Shown: positions 34,153 to 44,745 of the stretch, in pieces
How positions within the stretch are numbered: the stretch's first letter is position 1
How the letters are laid out: each line of letters starts with the position of its first letter
Origin: Stomoxys calcitrans
Taxonomy: Eukaryota; Arthropoda; Insecta; Diptera; Muscidae
Assembly: GCF_963082655.1 (NCBI RefSeq)
Contig: NC_081552.1
Location: 196,993,281-197,057,280, forward strand
Direction of reading: 5' to 3'
DNA: 64,000 bases
Translations under genes and position numbers: made by a program
The notes under the pieces: model-generated
The model's input: the letters and a program-made list of their open reading frames with translations, nothing else
Told to the model about the DNA's origin: nothing
The model's database searches: none

Positions 34153-34387
34153 TTGGGTTGCCCAAAAAGTAATTGCGGATTTTTTAAAAGAAAGTAAATG
34201 CATTTTTAATAAAACTTAGAATGAACTTTAATCAAATATACTTTTTTACACTTTTTTCTAAAGCAAGCTAAAGGTAACAGCTGATAACTGACAGAAGAAA
34301 GAATGCAATTACAGAGTCACAAGCTGTGAAAAAATTTTTCAACGCCGACTATATGAAAAATCCGCAAATACTTTTTGGGCTACCCAA
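34153..34387 (+). mobile_element. mariner-type MITE, copy d
   Basis: 235 bp with terminal inverted repeats, flanked by TA at 34151-34152 and 34388-34389. A short (TG)n run follows. Confidence 0.9.
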
Positions 34388-34735
34388 TATGTGTGTGTGT
34401 GTATATATGAATTGTCAAACAAATTATTTTCAACAAAAATTGTGGTCGAAAACCATAGCCAAAAGTAATCAAAGCAAAAAGTTTGTTTGTTTATTTTTAC
34501 AAATTTAATTAATTAATATGCAATCATTTATGAATCATTTGCCAAACAAAATTATAATGCCACAAAAAATATCTCTATACATGTGGCAATGGTATTTATG
34601 GGATCTACATATCAAAAAATTGGAAAAAAAACAAAAATTATTAACAAAAGCCACCACTAGAATCATGGATGAACGGATAATCTGAAGGATAGATAAAGAC
34701 AAACACCTAACAATTTAAAGCTCTTAGGAACCGAA
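34388..34735. other. Short unique AT-rich interval
   Basis: Contains a (TG)n microsatellite (34390-34402) and A-rich runs. No gene seen. Confidence 0.45.
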
Positions 34736-35340
34736 GAAGGATGATCGAGAGACCGGTTTGCATGGCAGCTATATCAGGTAATAAACCGATTTGGCACAGT
34801 TGTTGAAAGTCGTAACAGAGCAACGCATACAAAATTTCAGGCAAATCGGACAAAAATTGCGGCTTCCAGGGGCTCAAAAAGTCAAATCGGGAGATCGGTC
34901 TATAAGGGAGCTATATCAGGTCATAGACCGATTTGGACCGTACTTCGCACAGTTGTTGAAAGTCATAACAGAACGACGCATACAAAATTTCAGGCAAATC
35001 GGACAAAAATTGCGGAGTGTAAGGGCTAAAAAAGTCAAATCGGGAGATCGGTTTATATGGGAGCTATATAAGGTTATAGACCGATTTGGAACGTACTCGA
35101 CACAGTTGTTTGAAGGCATTACAGAAAACCGCATACAAAATTTCAGACAAATCGGACAAAAATTGCAGAGTGTAAGGGCTCAAAATATCAAATCGGGAGA
35201 TCGGTCTACAAGGGAGCTATATCAGGTCATAGACCGATTTGGACCGTACTTCGCACAGTTGTTGAAAGTCATAACAGAACAACGCATACAAAATTTCAGG
35301 CAAATCGGACAAAAATTTGCAGCTTGTAAGGGGTCAAACG
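34736..35340 (-). repeat. HINE-like array, four 153-bp monomers
   Basis: Units of 153 bp start near 34775, 34926, 35079 and 35232 and contain 'gtcatagaccgatttggacc'. Because 153 is divisible by three, one frame stays open for 212 codons (34791-35429) as a 51-residue repeat. This is not a gene. Each unit carries an inverted pair atcggtctat/atagaccgat (for example 34894-34903 and 34923-34932). Confidence 0.65.
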
Positions 35341-36813
35341 AAAAAATTACCATGATTTGCGGGTCTGCACCTGCAATGTCCGCACTCTTTACAGAGAAGG
35401 TGCAGTATACCCGCGGGAGCATGTATTAGAGAAGTACAAGGCACATATTACCGCCTTACAGTAAGTCCGATGGACTGGGAATGACGTCACTACAGCACCA
35501 CACGGTGACGAACTATGCTACAGCTGCCATAACACGAGGCATGATTTTGGCTGTGGATTTGTAGTTAGTCCGAGACTGAAACACCTTACCTTGCCTCCAG
35601 CTTTACTCCGGTGAATGAGAGGCTAGCCACAATCCTCATAAAAGCCAAATTCTTTAACATCAGCCTTATATGTGCCCATGCCCCGACGGAAGACAAAGTA
35701 GACGAGTAGACCAAGGATATTTTCTATGAGCGCCTAAAGAGAGAGAATACGACCGCTGCCCCGCCCATGATATTAAAATCGTTCTGGGAGATTTTAATGC
35801 GAAGATAGAGAAGGAAGACATTTTTGGCCCAACAGTCGGAAAGTTTAGCCTTCACGAGATCACGTCCAGTATGGGTTGAGGCTGATAGATTTCGCCGCGG
35901 CAAAAAAAACCATGGTAGTTAGTAGCACCAGATTTCAACATAAAAATATTCACAAAGCCACATGGCTGCCACCCGATCAAAACACTAGAAACCAAATTGA
36001 TCACGTTGTAATAGATGGAAGCAATTCATCCAGCGTGTTAGATGTACAATCGATACGTGGAGCGAATATAGATTCGGATCATTACCTTGTTGCAGCTAAG
36101 GTTCGCAACCGTTTGAACATGGCGAGGAAAGTACGATATGACACTGCACGAAAGCTGGACATTGAAAAGCTGCAAACACAACAGATGGTAGCGGCATACT
36201 CCACTCGACTGAGCCAACTGCTTGATGAAAGCACTCCTTGTTCCGAAGATATAATGGCGCAGTGGCAAACCAATGCCCACTCCATGGAAAATGCAGCGAA
36301 ATCCGTACTTGGGTACCGGAAGCCTGAAGCCTCCTCCAAGAAACCCATGGTACGACCAAGAGTATCGAGATGCTACTGAAGCCAAGAATGCGGCATATAG
36401 AGCAACACTGCAATCAGTAGCAACGCTCCAAATGAAGAAGAGGTATCGTGAGAAAAGGAGATAGGAGCACCGTCTATTCCGCAGAAACAAAAAAGGAAAT
36501 GGAAAGACGTGAGTGTGAGCAACTTGAGATGTACAGGCGTCAGAATGAAGTCGGGAAATTCTACCACAGAATTAAACATCAAACCGATGGCTTTGGTGCA
36601 GGCACATCCTACTGCAGAGACAAAGAAGGCAATCTGGTAACTGACACAGATAACATGCTGAGGATATAAAAGGAACTTTTTACCCAACTGCTAATGTCCG
36701 ACGATGGCGGCGAAGAGAATACCGCAGAACCAATGCCTGATGATGATATAGAATGTTAAACTCCTAGTCAGTGTGAGGTCCAAGTAGCAGTGACCCGATT
36801 GAAGAAAAATAAC
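35341..36813 (+). pseudogene. LINE-A copy 3: endonuclease and linker, 3'-truncated
   Basis: The element begins near 'ccatgatttgcgggtctgc' (35349). It reads through endonuclease fragments ('FNISLICAHAPTEDK' type), then the C-terminal endonuclease part 'NQIDHVVIDG...SIRGANIDSDHYLVAAKVR' (35993-36105), whose SDH is the catalytic end motif. The coiled linker follows ('ARKLDIEKLQTQQM'), and it stops at the start of the RT ('AVTRLKKN'). Multiple frameshifts. A HINE-like element is joined at 36814. Confidence 0.78.
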
Positions 36814-37897
36814 TAGCCGTCCGTCCGTCCGTCTGTCGAAATCACGATAGCGGACGAATGCGTAGAGCTAGTCGCTTGAAATTTTGCACAGATACTTAAT
36901 ATTGATGTAGGTCATTGGGGATTGCAAATGCGCCATATCGGTTCAGATGTGGATATAGTGCCCATATAAACCGATCCTCCAATTTGACGTCTTGAGCCCC
37001 TGGAAGCCACAATATTCATCCGATTTGGCTGAAATTTCGTATATGGTGTTCTATTTTGACTTCCAACAACTGTGTTAAGTACGTTTTAAATCTGTGTGTA
37101 ACCTGATATAGCTCCCATATAAACCGATCTCCCGATTTTACTCCTTGAGCCCCTGGAAGCGTAGATTAGCATCCAATTTGGCTGAAATTTTGCACATAGT
37201 ATTCTGTTGCGATTCCCAACTACGGAGCCGAGTATGGTTCAAATCGATCCATAACCTGATATAGCTCCCATATAAACCGATCTCTCGATGTGGCTTCTTG
37301 AGCCCCTGGAATCCTTAATTTTCATCCTATTTGGTTGAAATTTCGCACGTCGTATTCTGTTATAACTCCCAACGATGGAGCCAAGTACGGTTAAAATCGG
37401 TTAAAAACATGATATAGCTCCCGTATAAACTGATCTCCCGATTTGACTTCTTGAGCCCCTGGGAGCCTCAATTTTTCACATAGTATTCTGTAACGATTTC
37501 CAACAACGGACCCGAGTATGGTTCAAATCGGTCAATAACCTGATATAGATCCCATATAAACCGATCTCCCGATTTGATTTTCTGGAACCCCTGGAAGTCG
37601 CAATTTTTATTTGATTTCCAACAACTGTGACAAGTGCGGTTCAAATCGGTTAAGAATATGATATAGCTCCTATATAAATCGATCTCACGATTTGACTTCT
37701 TGAGCCCTTACAAACCGCGATTTTTATTCGATTCGGCTAAAATTTTGCATATAGTGTTCTGTTATGACTCTCAACAACTGTGCCAAGTATGGTCCAATTC
37801 GGTCTATAACTAAATGTAGCTCCCATATTTCAGCAGAATCCATGGGGGTGGGTTCCCAAGTTTCGGCCCGGCCGAACTTAGCACACCTTTACTTGTC
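36814..37897 (+). repeat. HINE-like element with intact 3' end
   Basis: It begins inside the module ('tagccgtccgtccgtccgtc'), then 'cttgaaattttgcacagat' and about six monomers, ending 'catgggggtgggttcccaag', hairpin ttcggcccggccgaa (37864-37878) and 'cacacctttacttgtc'. At 37799-37820 it holds the uninterrupted version of the site occupied by MITE copy b. Confidence 0.65.
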
Positions 37898-39018
37898 TTT
37901 ATCTGCTCAGTTGTATAAGGCGTTTTTGGAGTTGAAATCATGCATTTCATCTTATCTCTATTTACTGCCAGACCCATTGATGTCGTCCTATGGTGTCGAT
38001 GTCGTCGGCATAGGCGAGTAGCATGTGTTCCCTCCTTGTGATTAGTGTGCCATATCTATTCTATGTCTGCATTTCGAATAATCTTCTCCAACAGGATATT
38101 AAAGAGATCACACGATAGGCTGTCTGCTTGTCTGAAACCTCGTTTGGTATTAAATGGTTCGGAGAGATTCTTTCCTATTCTTACTGAGAGGAACCCGTAT
38201 CAGCAAGTGCCATCCTGCAGAGTCTTAATAATTTTGCAGGGGTACCAAACTCAGACATGGCTTGAAATACCTTTGAACGTAAAGGAGTATCGAAAGCGGC
38301 TTTGTAGTCAACAAAGAGATGGGCCCCATTACAATATCTCTTTGACTTTAGGTTTTAATCTTTCACGCAATACTCTCGAGAGTATCTTGTACGTATGCGA
38401 TGGGGAGGAGACTTATTCCTCTGTAGTTGGCACATTCCGTCCCTGCCTCCTTTCTTGTGTACGGGACATAGTATGCTGAGGTGCCAATCATCGGGTATGC
38501 GTTCTTCTAGCCAGATTGTAGCAGATAATCTGATGCATATGCCTTATCAGCGTGTCGCCTCCGGTCTTAAATAGTTCAGCGGGTAACCCATCGGCTCCTG
38601 CTGCCTTGTTGTTCTTTAGTCGGGTTACTGCTACTTGGACCTCATTCTGTCTAGGAGGTAAACATTCTATACCATCATCGAGAATTGTTTCTGCGGTATC
38701 CTCTTCGCCGCCAGTGTCAGACACTAGCAGTTGGGTAAAATGTTCTTTCCTTATCCTCACCATGTTATCTGTGTCAGTTATCAGATTTCCTTCTTTGTCT
38801 CTGCTGGAGGATGTGCTTGCACCACAGCCATCGGTTTGATTTTTAATTCTTTGGTAGAGTTTTCGGGCTTCATTCTGACTCCTGTACATCTCAATTAGCT
38901 CACACTAACGTCTTTTCATTTCATTTTTCTTTCTGCGGAATAGACATTTCTCCTCTCTCCTTTTCTCCCGATATCTCTCCTTCATCTGGCGCATTGCTAC
39001 TGACTATATGCGTATTCT
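37898..39018 (-). pseudogene. LINE-A copy 4: linker and RT, both ends missing
   Basis: On the minus strand it runs from the linker ('MYRSQNEARKLYQRIKNQ', 38889) through 'GGEEDTAETILDDGIECLP', 'RLKNNKAAGADGLPAELF' and RT motifs to an intact YADD (38001-38012). It then stops at the HINE-like terminus at 37897. Internal frameshifts. The missing 3' end is unusual for a LINE insertion and suggests later breakage by the HINE-like element. Confidence 0.75.
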
Positions 39019-39225
39019 TGGCTTGGGTTCGAACTATGCCATGTGAAAACTTCCTCTCAAAGAGGTATGCGATAAGTCGTACTGCGATAAGTCGTTGCGA
39101 CTAGGCTATTGAAAAGATGCCCTATATGATTGAGCATAAACTTGAATGGGACAGCACTCATTGATATGTAAGAAGTTTGTCCCTGTTGCTGAACTGAATG
39201 TTCATGGGCAAATTTGTATTTTTGC
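39019..39225 (+). mobile_element. tRNA-derived SINE, copy 6 (degenerate)
   Basis: Begins in the B-box region ('tgggttcgaactatgcc') and passes through a rearranged body (a small duplication 'gataagtcgt') to 'gttcatgggcaaatttgtat'. The A box is absent. Confidence 0.6.
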
Positions 39226-40464
39226 TTCGCTCTTTGGCAGAAGAACTTTCGATGGCTGGGCGGATAGGAAATCAATAGAGAGATACAGAATGATACACCT
39301 GGATCACCTGGTGCCATGAGTTCTAATGACCCTCTGCTGGCTACAACTACATATAAATGGTACAAACCGGCCAAAATAGAAAAGTCTAAAGTCTTTTCCC
39401 CAAGTAAATACCATCGTCAATCATGGTGACAAATAAGCCAACATTTAAGCGCATTCATACGTATGCAAACAATTTGCCAGTGTGTCTGAAAACCCAGAAC
39501 ACATGCCAATCCAGTCCAGGCCATCGAACACAGATGCAATGCTATTGACATTTTAATTATATAATTTCCTTACCATCAAGAGCCTTGCTACACACTGGCT
39601 TGAAGGAAGACAGTTGTCGTTTTGTTTCCATAGATGCTGCAAAAGGATGACCAACAGTTAAGCCCGAGTACAAATTGCATTTAAAATATTTAAGACATGC
39701 AAAATAAAAAACAATGAGGAGAGAAAAAAAAAACAAAATGGATGAAAAATGAAAACTACCATAAACGGCCATCATGCCAACTATCCCAACATGTCCAAAG
39801 AGATGTCATTGATGTAAATAAGGCCATTGTAGAAAGGACCAAAGGGAAAAACTTTTTCGCCCAGCAAAAGGATATGTTGAGACCAACAAAATATTAACCA
39901 AAGCCATTTGTCCATGAAACCGGAAGATAAAAAGGATGAACAAATTTTTAAGCAAACTTTTATTATCCCAAAGCAGAAACAAACACGTAAGGCATTTTCA
40001 TAGACGAGCAGAACAAAAATATTCAGAAATCTGTTTTGTTAGTGCACATATAAGGGAAATGGGGGAAACTTAAATTGCCATTGCCCTGGCTTAACCGTAA
40101 TTGTTTAAATATTTATACAATACTTTGGAGTTTTTAAGCAAAAAAGAAATAGAAGAAAAAATCTGTAAAAATTGTTTTTTTGTTATCCTATTTAGAGGAA
40201 TAAAAAAAATCAACCCAGTAAATAAAATATTTTTACCAAAAAAAAAACTTTTTATTCCTGGAGGATAAAAAAAGGGGAACTGGATAGCCCATTAGAATAA
40301 TAAAATATGCTGAAGTTTACTTGAATTAAGCCATATTTGCCTTAAAGTGTATTATCTATGTTCGGATTATACAAAAAATGTATCCATTCCAAGGCAAGGA
40401 TAAGTTCTAGACATCTTAGTATCCACAATCACTTATGTCCTTTATAGGCTTGCCATTTTGCCTG
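39226..40464. other. Unique AT-rich DNA, no gene recognised
   Basis: Long single-copy, A/T-run-rich region. The minus ORFs at 39057-39374 and 39557-39775 have no domains. A small 'gtccgtctgtcgg' module remnant sits at about 40471. Confidence 0.45.
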
Positions 40465-41018
40465 ATTATAGTCCGTCTGTCGGTCATTGCATGCTAACTA
40501 TCGAGCGAGTAAAATTATTTTCTTTGGGAGTAGGTCATGGTCTCTACGTCTGCTCCCTGTGCGTTAGGTGGCATTGAGTTCTCTGTCACTGCACTGCCTG
40601 ATGTTTCAGCATTAGGAACTTTATCCATGCTAGTCTTCATAATCTCGTGAAAGTCGTTGATGGTTCCCTCGTCGGGTTCCTGTTCGTTAGGCTGTATTGA
40701 GTCTACCTTCCCTGCAATGCCTGATGTTCCAATATTAGGATCTTTGCCTATACTAGTATTCCAAATTTTCAGTAAATGGGCTTCTTGGGAGTAGGTCATG
40801 GTCTCCTCCTCTGCTCCCTGTGCCTTAGGTGGCATTGAATTCTCTGTCACTGCACTGCCTGATGTTTCAGCATTAGGATCCTCATCCATCCTAGTCTTCC
40901 TAATCTCGAGAAAGTCGTTGATGGTTCCCTCGTCGGGTTCCTGTTCGTTAGACTGTTTTGGGTCTCTCGCCCTTGTACTGTCCGATGTCTTAGTACTAGG
41001 ATCTTTACTTATGCTAGT

Positions 41019-41582
41019 CTTCCCAATATGGAGAGAGTCGGTGATAATCTTGTCGTCGGCCCCCTATCTGTTAGGCGTTATTGAGTGTCCCGCCACTGCA
41101 CCACCTGATGGCTCAGTATAAGGATATTTGCCTATTCTAGTCTTCCAAAACCTGAAAAAGACGGCCATGGCCCCGTAGTACGACTTGCCTTTGACCTAAG
41201 CCAAACTTGTCACGGAGACTTGATCAATGCCCACCACAAGGGGACTTCCTTCCTCCTTCTCCTGCCTGTGAAAAACCTCCACGACCAACTTTTAGTTTTG
41301 CTTCCCAATATGGAGAGAGTCGGTGATAATCTTGTCGTCGGCCCCCTATCTGTTAGGCGGTATTGAGTGTCCCGCCAATGCACCACCTGATGGCTCAGTA
41401 TAAGGATATTTGCCTATTCTAGTCTTCCCAATCCTGAAAAAGAGGGCCTCGGCCCCGTGGTACGTCTTGCCCTTAACCAAAATTGTCACGGAGACTTGAT
41501 CAATGCCCACCACAAGGGGACTTCCTTCCTCCTTCTCCTGCCTGTGGAAAACCTTCTATTACTCCACGACCAACTTTTGGTT
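41019..41582 (-). repeat. 282-bp direct tandem duplication inside the ORF1-like pseudogene
   Basis: Segments 41019-41300 and 41301-41582 both start 'cttcccaatatggagagagt' (one partly overlapping the preceding word) and are highly similar throughout. A length of 282 bp would preserve the reading frame. Confidence 0.8.
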
Positions 41583-41971
41583 TTGCTTGTTTATGACTTT
41601 CATAATGCGTTCCGTTGCAATTTCGCCGCCCACATCCTTGATGAAGACCGGCGCCTTTGTGAGCTGTGGAATGTCCATCTTTCTCATAAGGTCGAGCTTT
41701 GCGCCCCAGGGAGTTTGGATACTTTCAACGAGCTTTTTGGACGGTATCCATACAATCCGCTGCCGCAAAATGCAGCGTTATACTCACAGCTCATAACCCC
41801 CCTTCAGAGTTCAATACATGTTCGATAACCCGTTCGTTTATCAAATGTCGCACCTGGCACCGACGATCTGGTGAAAGCCTACCGGCGCACTGCCGATATC
41901 GAAGACTGCATAAGTCATCTCATCTCTGTTGTGCTTCCTTGCCACTTTGGTGTAAGAGGGCGGCTCCTTAC

Positions 41972-42006
41972 CATTCTCAGTCATCACGCTGTGATGACTG
42001 AGAATG
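41972..42006. repeat. Perfect 16-bp hairpin
   Basis: Arm cattctcagtcatcac (41972-41987), loop gct, arm gtgatgactgagaatg (41991-42006). It lies in the ORF1-like pseudogene. Confidence 0.85.
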
Positions 42007-42661
42007 ATGAGAATGACCGCAGGACACCGTCTGAAGTCTCCATTTCGGGGTGGCTGGCTTGATTTTCCCAGAGTACTTGAAAGCGGGGAGCTCTTTTCTT
42101 CTTCAGCATTTTAGCAGTGTTAGGCTTTTCGGGAGATCTCTTTCCAGCTTCCGTTCAAGTGCCTAGAATGTCAATCCTATCCCTTCCAGAATCTTGCACT
42201 TTCGCCCGATTGCGCTGCCGGTATACACTCTTATGTCCCCTTCATCGAGCCCCGGATCGCTTTCTCGGTCTGCTGGTGAGCTTAGCAAAGCCATCACTCA
42301 CCACCGCCGTCATCCTGCTGCCTTCATCTCTCGATTCGGCTGCGATTACTGTTATATTAACACTGTCTCTGTCTGAATCCGAGTCAGAAACGCCAACTTT
42401 ACTTAAAGGCTGGGGACGAACTGTGCATCCCTCTGGTTTATCCGTCTCTTCCTCATTAATAAGTCTGACGACAAGTTGTGCACCGTCTCTTCCTCATTAA
42501 TAAGTCTGAGGACTAGTTGTACACTTGAAGCATTAATCTCGACTACAGGTGCCAAGACATCCATACCAATAGGAGGGGAGGACAACATGCTGCGATCTGA
42601 CGCCACCACCGCAGCTGTTGGGTCTTTGGAGTCCATTTCTATCCTACTCCAAAAAGGCTTT

Positions 42662-42705
42662 AACATTTTTTCGTAATAGGTTGTACCTATTACGAAAAAA
42701 AATGT
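42662..42705. repeat. Hairpin upstream of the ORF1-like gene
   Basis: Left arm 'acattttttcgtaatagg' and right arm 'cctattacgaaaaaaaatgt' around a 5-nt loop (ttgta). It sits just upstream (minus strand) of the proposed ATG and could be an insertion junction. Confidence 0.75.
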
Positions 42706-42754
42706 TTTTCTTTGAGGAGAGAAAAGAAAACACGTCCGGAGTGAATGGAGCACT

Positions 42755-43835
42755 CACTCATTGTACAAAATTTTAGCCAAATCGGATAATAATTGCGCCC
42801 TCTAGAGGCTCAAGAAGTCAAGATCCCAGTTCGGTTTATATGGCAGCTATATCAGGTATGGACCGATTTAAGCTATACTTAGCACAGTTGTTGGAAGTCA
42901 TAAAGAAACACGTCATGTTAAATTTGAGACAAATCGGATAGGAATTGCGCCCTCTAGAGGCCCAATAAGTAAAATAGGGAGATCGGTTTATATGAAAGCT
43001 GTATCAGGCTATAAACCGATTTAGAACATATTGGACATGCTGTTGAAGGTCACGGGTGAAGCTGTTGCACAAAATTTCAGCCAAATCGGATAATAATTAC
43101 GCCCTCTAAGGTCTCAAGAAGTCAAGACCCCAGATCGGTTTATATGACAGCTATATCAGGATATGGACCGATTTGAACCATACTTAGCAAAATTCTTGGA
43201 AATCATAACAAAACACGTCATGCCAAATTTCAGTTAGAGAGGCCGTTGTACGAAATTTCAGCCAAAACGGATAATAATTACGCCCTCTAGACGTTCAAGA
43301 AGTCAATATCCCAGATCGGTTTATATGACAGCTATATCAGGTTATGGACCGAATTAAACCATACTAAGCAGTTGTTGGAATTCATAGGAAAACACTTTGT
43401 GCCAAATTTCAGCTAAATCCAATAGGAATTGCGCCCTCTAGAGGCTCAAGAAGTCAAGACCCTAGATCGGTTTATATGACAGCTATGGTCCGATTTGAAC
43501 CATACTTAGCATAGTTGTAAGAAGTCATAACGAAGCTAGTCATGCCAAATTTCAGCCAAGTCGGATAAGAATTGCGCCCTCTAGAGGCTCAAGAAGTCAA
43601 GATCCCAGATCGGTTTATATAACAGCTATATCAAAGCATGGACCGATGTGGTCCATTTACAATCCCAACTGACCTACACTAATAAGAAGTAGTTGCGGGA
43701 AATTTCAAGCGGCTAGTTTTACTCCTTCGAAAGTTAGCGTAATTTCGACAGACAGACGGACGGACGGACATGGCTAGATCGACTTAAAATGTCATGTTGA
43801 TCAGGAATATATCTACTTTATGGGGTCTTAGCCGC
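42755..43835 (-). repeat. HINE-like array with 5' module
   Basis: Monomers with 'gcgccctctagaggctcaag' and 'atggcagctatatcagg' end on the right with 'cgacagacagacggacgg' and 'tttatggggtcttag'. Orientation is minus; the 3' terminus is lost. Confidence 0.62.
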
Positions 43836-44092
43836 TTGTCGGCTAGAAGAGCCTGGCGCAGCATATCCTGAGTCTACAACCCTACCGTTGATGTCTTTGA
43901 GGCAGCGAAAATGTAGTACGAATGCTGCACATCTTCATTTCCTGAAAAAATTGTTGAAGTTTTCGACGCAGAAGTAAAAGACAGACACCAACTAAGTAGT
44001 GGGAGTATTAAAAATTGGTCAACATAGACATCAAGAAAACCAACCGACCAATCTACATTAATAATTGTTTTTTATTTAAATTTTATTAAATA
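43836..44092. other. Short unassigned interval
   Basis: Unique sequence between two repeats. A short open stretch near 43960 is too small to call. Confidence 0.35.
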
Positions 44093-44204
44093 CTAGCCGA
44101 ACCGTGCCAGCTCAGCCTTCTTTAACGCTTTTATAACTTTTAAGTCCTGTTTTGGTAAAAATTTAAAGTGGGGACATTTCGCCCCGAATGTGGATATCGA
44201 ATTC

Positions 44205-44274
44205 GTGTCATTGAAGCGCAGAGGTAAGCAAGTACCCCAATGATGCTTAGCGCGTGGGTGTAAATCCTGGCGAA
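44205..44274 (+). mobile_element. Degenerate SINE head
   Basis: 'gaagcgcagaggtaagcaag' and 'gtgggtgtaaatcctggcg' match the A- and B-box regions of the SINE, both mutated. No body follows. Confidence 0.45.
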
Positions 44275-44745
44275 GAGATTGACGTGCTACTTACAAAATC
44301 CTTAATTGTTTTCAATACCATTCCCTTAAGCTGGTTCATGTCTGGTATTGTGTCTCCACCTAAGTACCGGTATCTGTTGGACGCGAAAGCCGGCCAATGA
44401 CATAGGAAATGCTCAAACGTCTTATCATCTTCCCCGCATGCCCTACACATGCTATCACTTGCCGCACCGATTTTACATAAGTGAGCTCGTAGTCCTATGT
44501 GTCCCGTTATGATATCAATAGCTATACTGACCTCCTTCTTGCTTCCTTTGAGTAATAGTCTCGTCTTCTCCCGATCTGGATTTTCGCCGCCCTACCACCC
44601 GTTTCGCTGTTCCATAATGTTGCATGAGCATTCGTCGCCCACTCCCTTAACTCGGACTGCGCCGAATCGAAAGGCTTGGTCGATAAATAGGTACGGAGGG
44701 CGTTTTGAGGCTGAGGCTGAAACTCCGACACTTTGCCCTAAAAAT
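44275..44745 (-). pseudogene. LINE-C copy 1: C-terminal end of ORF2
   Basis: The minus strand codes 'QSELREWATNAHATLWNSE' and 'GGRAAKIQIG', then the Cys-rich end 'CRACGEDDKTFEHFLCHW', then 'YLGGDTIPDMNQLKG'. The C-x2-C...H-x4-C pattern after RNase H is characteristic of RNase H-bearing LINEs. The overlapping part of the copy at 63.1-64.0 kb shares the 'QSELREW' text, so both belong to one family. Frameshifted near 44520. Confidence 0.75.

Larger units (their letters stand above)
40515..42636 (-). pseudogene. ORF1-like gene with tandem acidic repeats and a DUF4780-like core (broken)
   Basis: The likely start is the complement of 42634-42636 (MDSKDPTAAVVASD). Order on the minus strand: a variable Ser/Asp-rich N-terminus, a basic Lys/Arg patch, and a core around 41559-41768 ('WGAKLDLMRKMDIPQLTKA', 'PVFIKDVGGEI', 'IMKVINKQNQKLVVE'). 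That core resembles the DUF4780 domain of insect retrotransposon ORF1-type proteins (from memory). Repeats follow with 'TSGSAVTENSMPPNAQGA' and 'EPDEGTINDFHEI' to a stop at 40515-40517. Stops and frameshifts interrupt it, and a 282-bp segment is duplicated (41019-41582). It could be the ORF1 of one of the LINEs here or a domesticated relative. The last 125 codons are open. Confidence 0.55.

Noticed and set aside
41457..42500. Plus-strand ORFs opposite the ORF1-like pseudogene
   Set aside because: They are antisense shadows. The minus strand carries the recognisable core and repeats.
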